A DNA stretch of 64,000 bases from Pantoea sp. (GTDB lineage: Bacteria > Pseudomonadota > Gammaproteobacteria > Enterobacterales > Enterobacteriaceae), in contig NZ_JAPWKD010000017.1 of assembly GCF_028283705.1 (NCBI RefSeq), forward strand, positions 1 to 64,000, read 5' to 3'. Position 1 is the stretch's first letter. Every line of letters begins with the position of its first letter. The position numbers were made by a program, and so were the translations under genes. The notes under the pieces were generated by a model that had not been told where the DNA came from, ran no database searches, and saw only the letters and a list, made by a program, of their open reading frames with translations. This document shows, piece by piece, positions 61,576 through 64,000 of the stretch.

Positions 61576-63090
61576 ATGGCCATATCAAGACGAAGTTTTT
61601 ATAAGCTGGTTCTTGGCAGCGCGGCGGGCTTTGCCGTCATGAAGCATGCTGGTGCCAGACAGGCAAAAGTATTGGAAAAAATCCCTCTTCATCACGGTGC
61701 AGGCGACAAAGGCGAAACTCAGGGCGGTTTCCCTCCTGCGGGGGCGGCTTGCTCCATCGTCGATTTTGACTATCAAATAAAGTATCAGCGGGCGTTTGAA
61801 GCGGTGCTCTGGAACATGCCTGCCGTGGCAATTTACAGTTTCCGACGCGCCGCCTTTAAGAATCTTGGTATGAAAGATAACGACATCATTGCTTACTCCC
61901 ATACGGCAACGCCTAAGCTGGAGGCCATTACGGCCAACAGCACCACACCCTACATTTCCGCATTCACGGATTTGCAGCGCGGGCCGGTTGTGCTGGAAGT
62001 GCCTGCTGCAAGCGCAGAGGGGAGCCTTTACGGGCAAATTGTTGATGCGTGGCAGTTTACCATCGCGGACGTGGGGCCTGCCGGTATGGATAAAGGCCAG
62101 GGCGGGAAGTATCTCCTCACGCCGCCGGGGTATCAGGGGGAGATACCGCAAAGCTACCTGCACGTCGCATCGCCCAACTATCGCGTTGCCTTCGCATTCC
62201 GTTCAGTCCCCGCTGAGGGGAAATCGTTGCAGGATGCCTATCTCTATGCGAAGAAAATGCGTATGTACTACCTCAGTGAGGCCGCCAATCCCCCCACGCA
62301 GCGCTTTGTTGACCCCAGTAACGACGTCTATCCTACACTGCCGTTTTATGACGAACGCCACTTTGAGGACATGCACGCCGTTGCCAGCGTTGAACCGACC
62401 AACGAGCAGGATAAGGTGATGATGGGAATGCTTATGTCGCTGGGCATTGAGCGTGGCAAGCCCTTTAATCCTGACGACACGACGCGTAAAGCCATGCGTC
62501 AGGCCGCGATTGACGCATGGTTTTATCTGCAACACTGGTTTGATAATTTTCCCCGCGAAAAACTGTTCTGGCCGGACAGACACTACGCCTCGTTGCTCCA
62601 GGCAGATGATAATCAGCGGTTTACGTTCGTGTATGAAGACCGGATCGACCTGATTAATCGTGCTGCTGAGTATTTCTGGTGCACCTACATGCCGAAGCAG
62701 CTCAGTCCATCCCCTGCTACACAGTACCTGATGGCGATGGCGGACAGCCAGGGGCACTTACTGCAGGCCGGTGTGATGTATAAGTTAACCGTGCCCGCAC
62801 AGATGCCGGTGAAGCAGTTCTGGGCGTTAACCGTATACAACCGCGACACCATGTCCTTTATCTACAATACGCTCGAACGCACTACGCTCTCCTCCTACGA
62901 TCTCGACAGGATGCAAAAGAATGCTGACGGCAGCGTGACGATTTACATCGGCCCGCATGCGCCAGCGGGGCTTGATAATAACTGGATCCCCACCAGCGGT
63001 AAACGTCCTCTGCCGGCCATGCGCCTGTATGGCCCCACCGATGCAATCAACAACAAGTCCTTCAAACTCGCTGACGTTGAGCGTGCGTAA
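61576..63090 (+). CDS. DUF1254/DUF1214 protein, Tat-exported
   Basis: 504 residues. The N-terminus MAISRRSFYKLVLGSAAGFAVM has a twin-arginine motif (SRRSFYK), so it is likely exported folded. The body follows the DUF1254 then DUF1214 domain order (YQRAFEAVLWNMPAVAIYSFRRAA; QFWALTVYNRDTMSFI ... DGSVTIYIGPHAP). These proteins are widespread, of unknown activity. AAGGAAA precedes the ATG. Confidence 0.9.
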   Translation: MAISRRSFYKLVLGSAAGFAVMKHAGARQAKVLEKIPLHHGAGDKGETQGGFPPAGAACSIVDFDYQIKYQRAFEAVLWNMPAVAIYSFRRAAFKNLGMKDNDIIAYSHTATPKLEAITANSTTPYISAFTDLQRGPVVLEVPAASAEGSLYGQIVDAWQFTIADVGPAGMDKGQGGKYLLTPPGYQGEIPQSYLHVASPNYRVAFAFRSVPAEGKSLQDAYLYAKKMRMYYLSEAANPPTQRFVDPSNDVYPTLPFYDERHFEDMHAVASVEPTNEQDKVMMGMLMSLGIERGKPFNPDDTTRKAMRQAAIDAWFYLQHWFDNFPREKLFWPDRHYASLLQADDNQRFTFVYEDRIDLINRAAEYFWCTYMPKQLSPSPATQYLMAMADSQGHLLQAGVMYKLTVPAQMPVKQFWALTVYNRDTMSFIYNTLERTTLSSYDLDRMQKNADGSVTIYIGPHAPAGLDNNWIPTSGKRPLPAMRLYGPTDAINNKSFKLADVERA

Positions 63091-63117
63091 TGAATCTGTT
63101 CCGAACCGGAGTCGAAA

Positions 63118-64000
63118 ATGAAAATGAATAAAACCCTGATTGCCATGCTGCTCTCTGCCGTCACGTTGCCAGCCATGGCCCAGATAAGCGATAAAATGGC
63201 AGAAGATGCCTTTATTTATGGTTATTCCATGGATGAAGCGTATAAGTTCTTTTATGAAACGGCGGTAAAAAAAGACGTGCCGCTAAACCGCTTCCAGAAC
63301 ATTCGTCATCTGGCTGATGACACCTACACTGACCATCCAACGATAAATAATGACACGCTTCACCTGCAGGGCTGGCTGGATGTCAGCGCAGAGCCGGTGA
63401 TTGTCAGCGTGCCGGATATGGATAAAGGGCGTTACTGGATACTGCACACCATGGATATGGGGCATTACACCACTTCAATGATTGGATCGCGCACACGCGG
63501 CACCAAAGGTGGTCACTTTATGTTTGCCTCCCGCACCTGGAAAGGAGAAGTCCCGCCGAGCGTGACGGAGGTGATCCGTGTCGATTCCGATCTTTTGAAG
63601 ATGATGGGCCGTATCATGGCGACCAGCCCTGAAGACACCAAGGTGGCGCTGGGTTACATGGATGACTGGAATATCCGCACGCTGTCTGCCTATCTGGGTG
63701 AGCTCGGCCCGAAAGCGACCGTGCACCATTGGCCCGATCCGGCGAAAACCAACTGGCTGCAGCGCGTGAACTTCATTCTGTGCGAGGGTGATATGGGCAC
63801 CGCAGACAAAAAATGGATTGATCAATATAAAGCAGTAGGCATCGAGCCATGCAAAACCCACTTTACTGCAGAGCAGCTCGCCGCCGCGAAAAAAGGTGAA
63901 GAGTTGGGTATGGCGCACCTGAAAAAACTTCAGCCCACCATGACAACATCCAAAGGACTTCTGGGAACACGTGAAGAACTGCAAAATCAGAAGCGCGACT
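63118..64000 (+). CDS. DUF1254-type protein, Sec-exported (partial)
   Basis: The reading frame stays open to the window end, at least 294 residues. It starts MKMNKTLIAMLLSAVTLPAMAQ, a Sec signal peptide cleaved after AMA. The mature part (AEDAFIYGYSMDEAYKFFYE, VPDMDKGRYWILHTMDMGHYTTSMIGSRTRGT) is related to the preceding protein's DUF1254 half. 27 bases separate the two genes, so they form an operon. The C-terminus lies outside. Confidence 0.88.
   Translation, partial: MKMNKTLIAMLLSAVTLPAMAQISDKMAEDAFIYGYSMDEAYKFFYETAVKKDVPLNRFQNIRHLADDTYTDHPTINNDTLHLQGWLDVSAEPVIVSVPDMDKGRYWILHTMDMGHYTTSMIGSRTRGTKGGHFMFASRTWKGEVPPSVTEVIRVDSDLLKMMGRIMATSPEDTKVALGYMDDWNIRTLSAYLGELGPKATVHHWPDPAKTNWLQRVNFILCEGDMGTADKKWIDQYKAVGIEPCKTHFTAEQLAAAKKGEELGMAHLKKLQPTMTTSKGLLGTREELQNQKRD

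Overview
The window looks like chromosomal DNA of an enterobacterium, most likely Erwiniaceae (Pantoea/Erwinia-like). That placement is inferred from recognised gene families and gene order, not from a search. Markers include an E. coli-type formate hydrogenlyase locus (hycABCD / hypABCDE-fhlA), an H-NS/StpA paralogue, YmjA, YjbD, SgrR-like and DUF2913 proteins, CspA-type genes and a BglF/BglB/BglG set. Most genes are moderately GC-rich. A few islands (about 15.4-18.4 kb, 20.0-20.6 kb, 32.6-34.1 kb) are visibly richer in A+T and look acquired. I saw no rRNA, tRNA, CRISPR array, insertion sequence or phage.

Layout. 1-9.4 kb: hydrogenase-3 operon (hycD cut by the window edge, hycC, hycB, hycA) divergent from hypABCDE-fhlA; both sides of the intergenic region carry sigma54 -24/-12 promoters and FhlA-like half sites. 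9.4-15.2 kb: Fur-box-preceded siderophore-type esterase, a siderophore-binding-type protein without signal peptide, a small winged-helix protein, an HSL-type esterase with divergent LysR regulator, an exported NADP-oxidoreductase-fold protein, and a DUF6404 protein. 15.4-18.4 kb: a small cassette with a 40-residue Cys-containing peptide, a WH-motif protein, an overlapping GNAT acetyltransferase, a cupin, and a DXD glycosyltransferase resembling toxin/effector enzymes. 18.4-21.0 kb: SnoaL-like protein and divergent LysR regulator, a decayed second trpA, and an H-NS/StpA paralogue.

21.7-25.9 kb: DUF2913 protein, then a sigma70 promoter, fluoride riboswitch and four-gene operon for a family II pyrophosphatase, a universal stress protein, a second enolase and a second phosphoglycerate mutase: replacement copies of fluoride-sensitive enzymes. 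26.1-32.6 kb: EF-hand protein, RND adaptor and pump, OmpR-type regulator and histidine kinase, all tightly coupled. 32.9-38.0 kb: an AT-rich orphan protein with a SLOG-like glycine loop, small proteins, a glycogen phosphorylase, and a Fic protein with 70-bp tandem repeats over its start and promoter. 38.3-44.0 kb: an MFS transporter and a beta-glucoside PTS operon controlled by a BglG-type antitermination site. 44.2-47.2 kb: shikimate-dehydrogenase-like enzyme, SgrR-family regulator, YjbD-like protein.

47.3-54.5 kb: a seven-gene operon behind a clear sigma54 promoter with two upstream palindromes. It encodes a nitrate/sulfonate/taurine-class ABC importer, a histidinol-dehydrogenase homologue with an altered metal ligand, an APH-fold kinase, a zinc alcohol dehydrogenase and an SDR. 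It looks like a complete but unassigned catabolic pathway and is my leading candidate for an undescribed system. The second candidate is the peptide cassette at 15.4-16.7 kb. 54.5-64 kb: YmjA, a short orphan HlyD-type protein, two cold-shock proteins, a LysR/carboxymuconolactone decarboxylase/tautomerase/DUF4865 cluster, a membrane diguanylate cyclase, and tandem DUF1254 proteins (one Tat-exported, one Sec-exported) running off the right edge. A palindromic REP-like sequence with core GCGCGATTTATCGCGC recurs at gene ends in the window.
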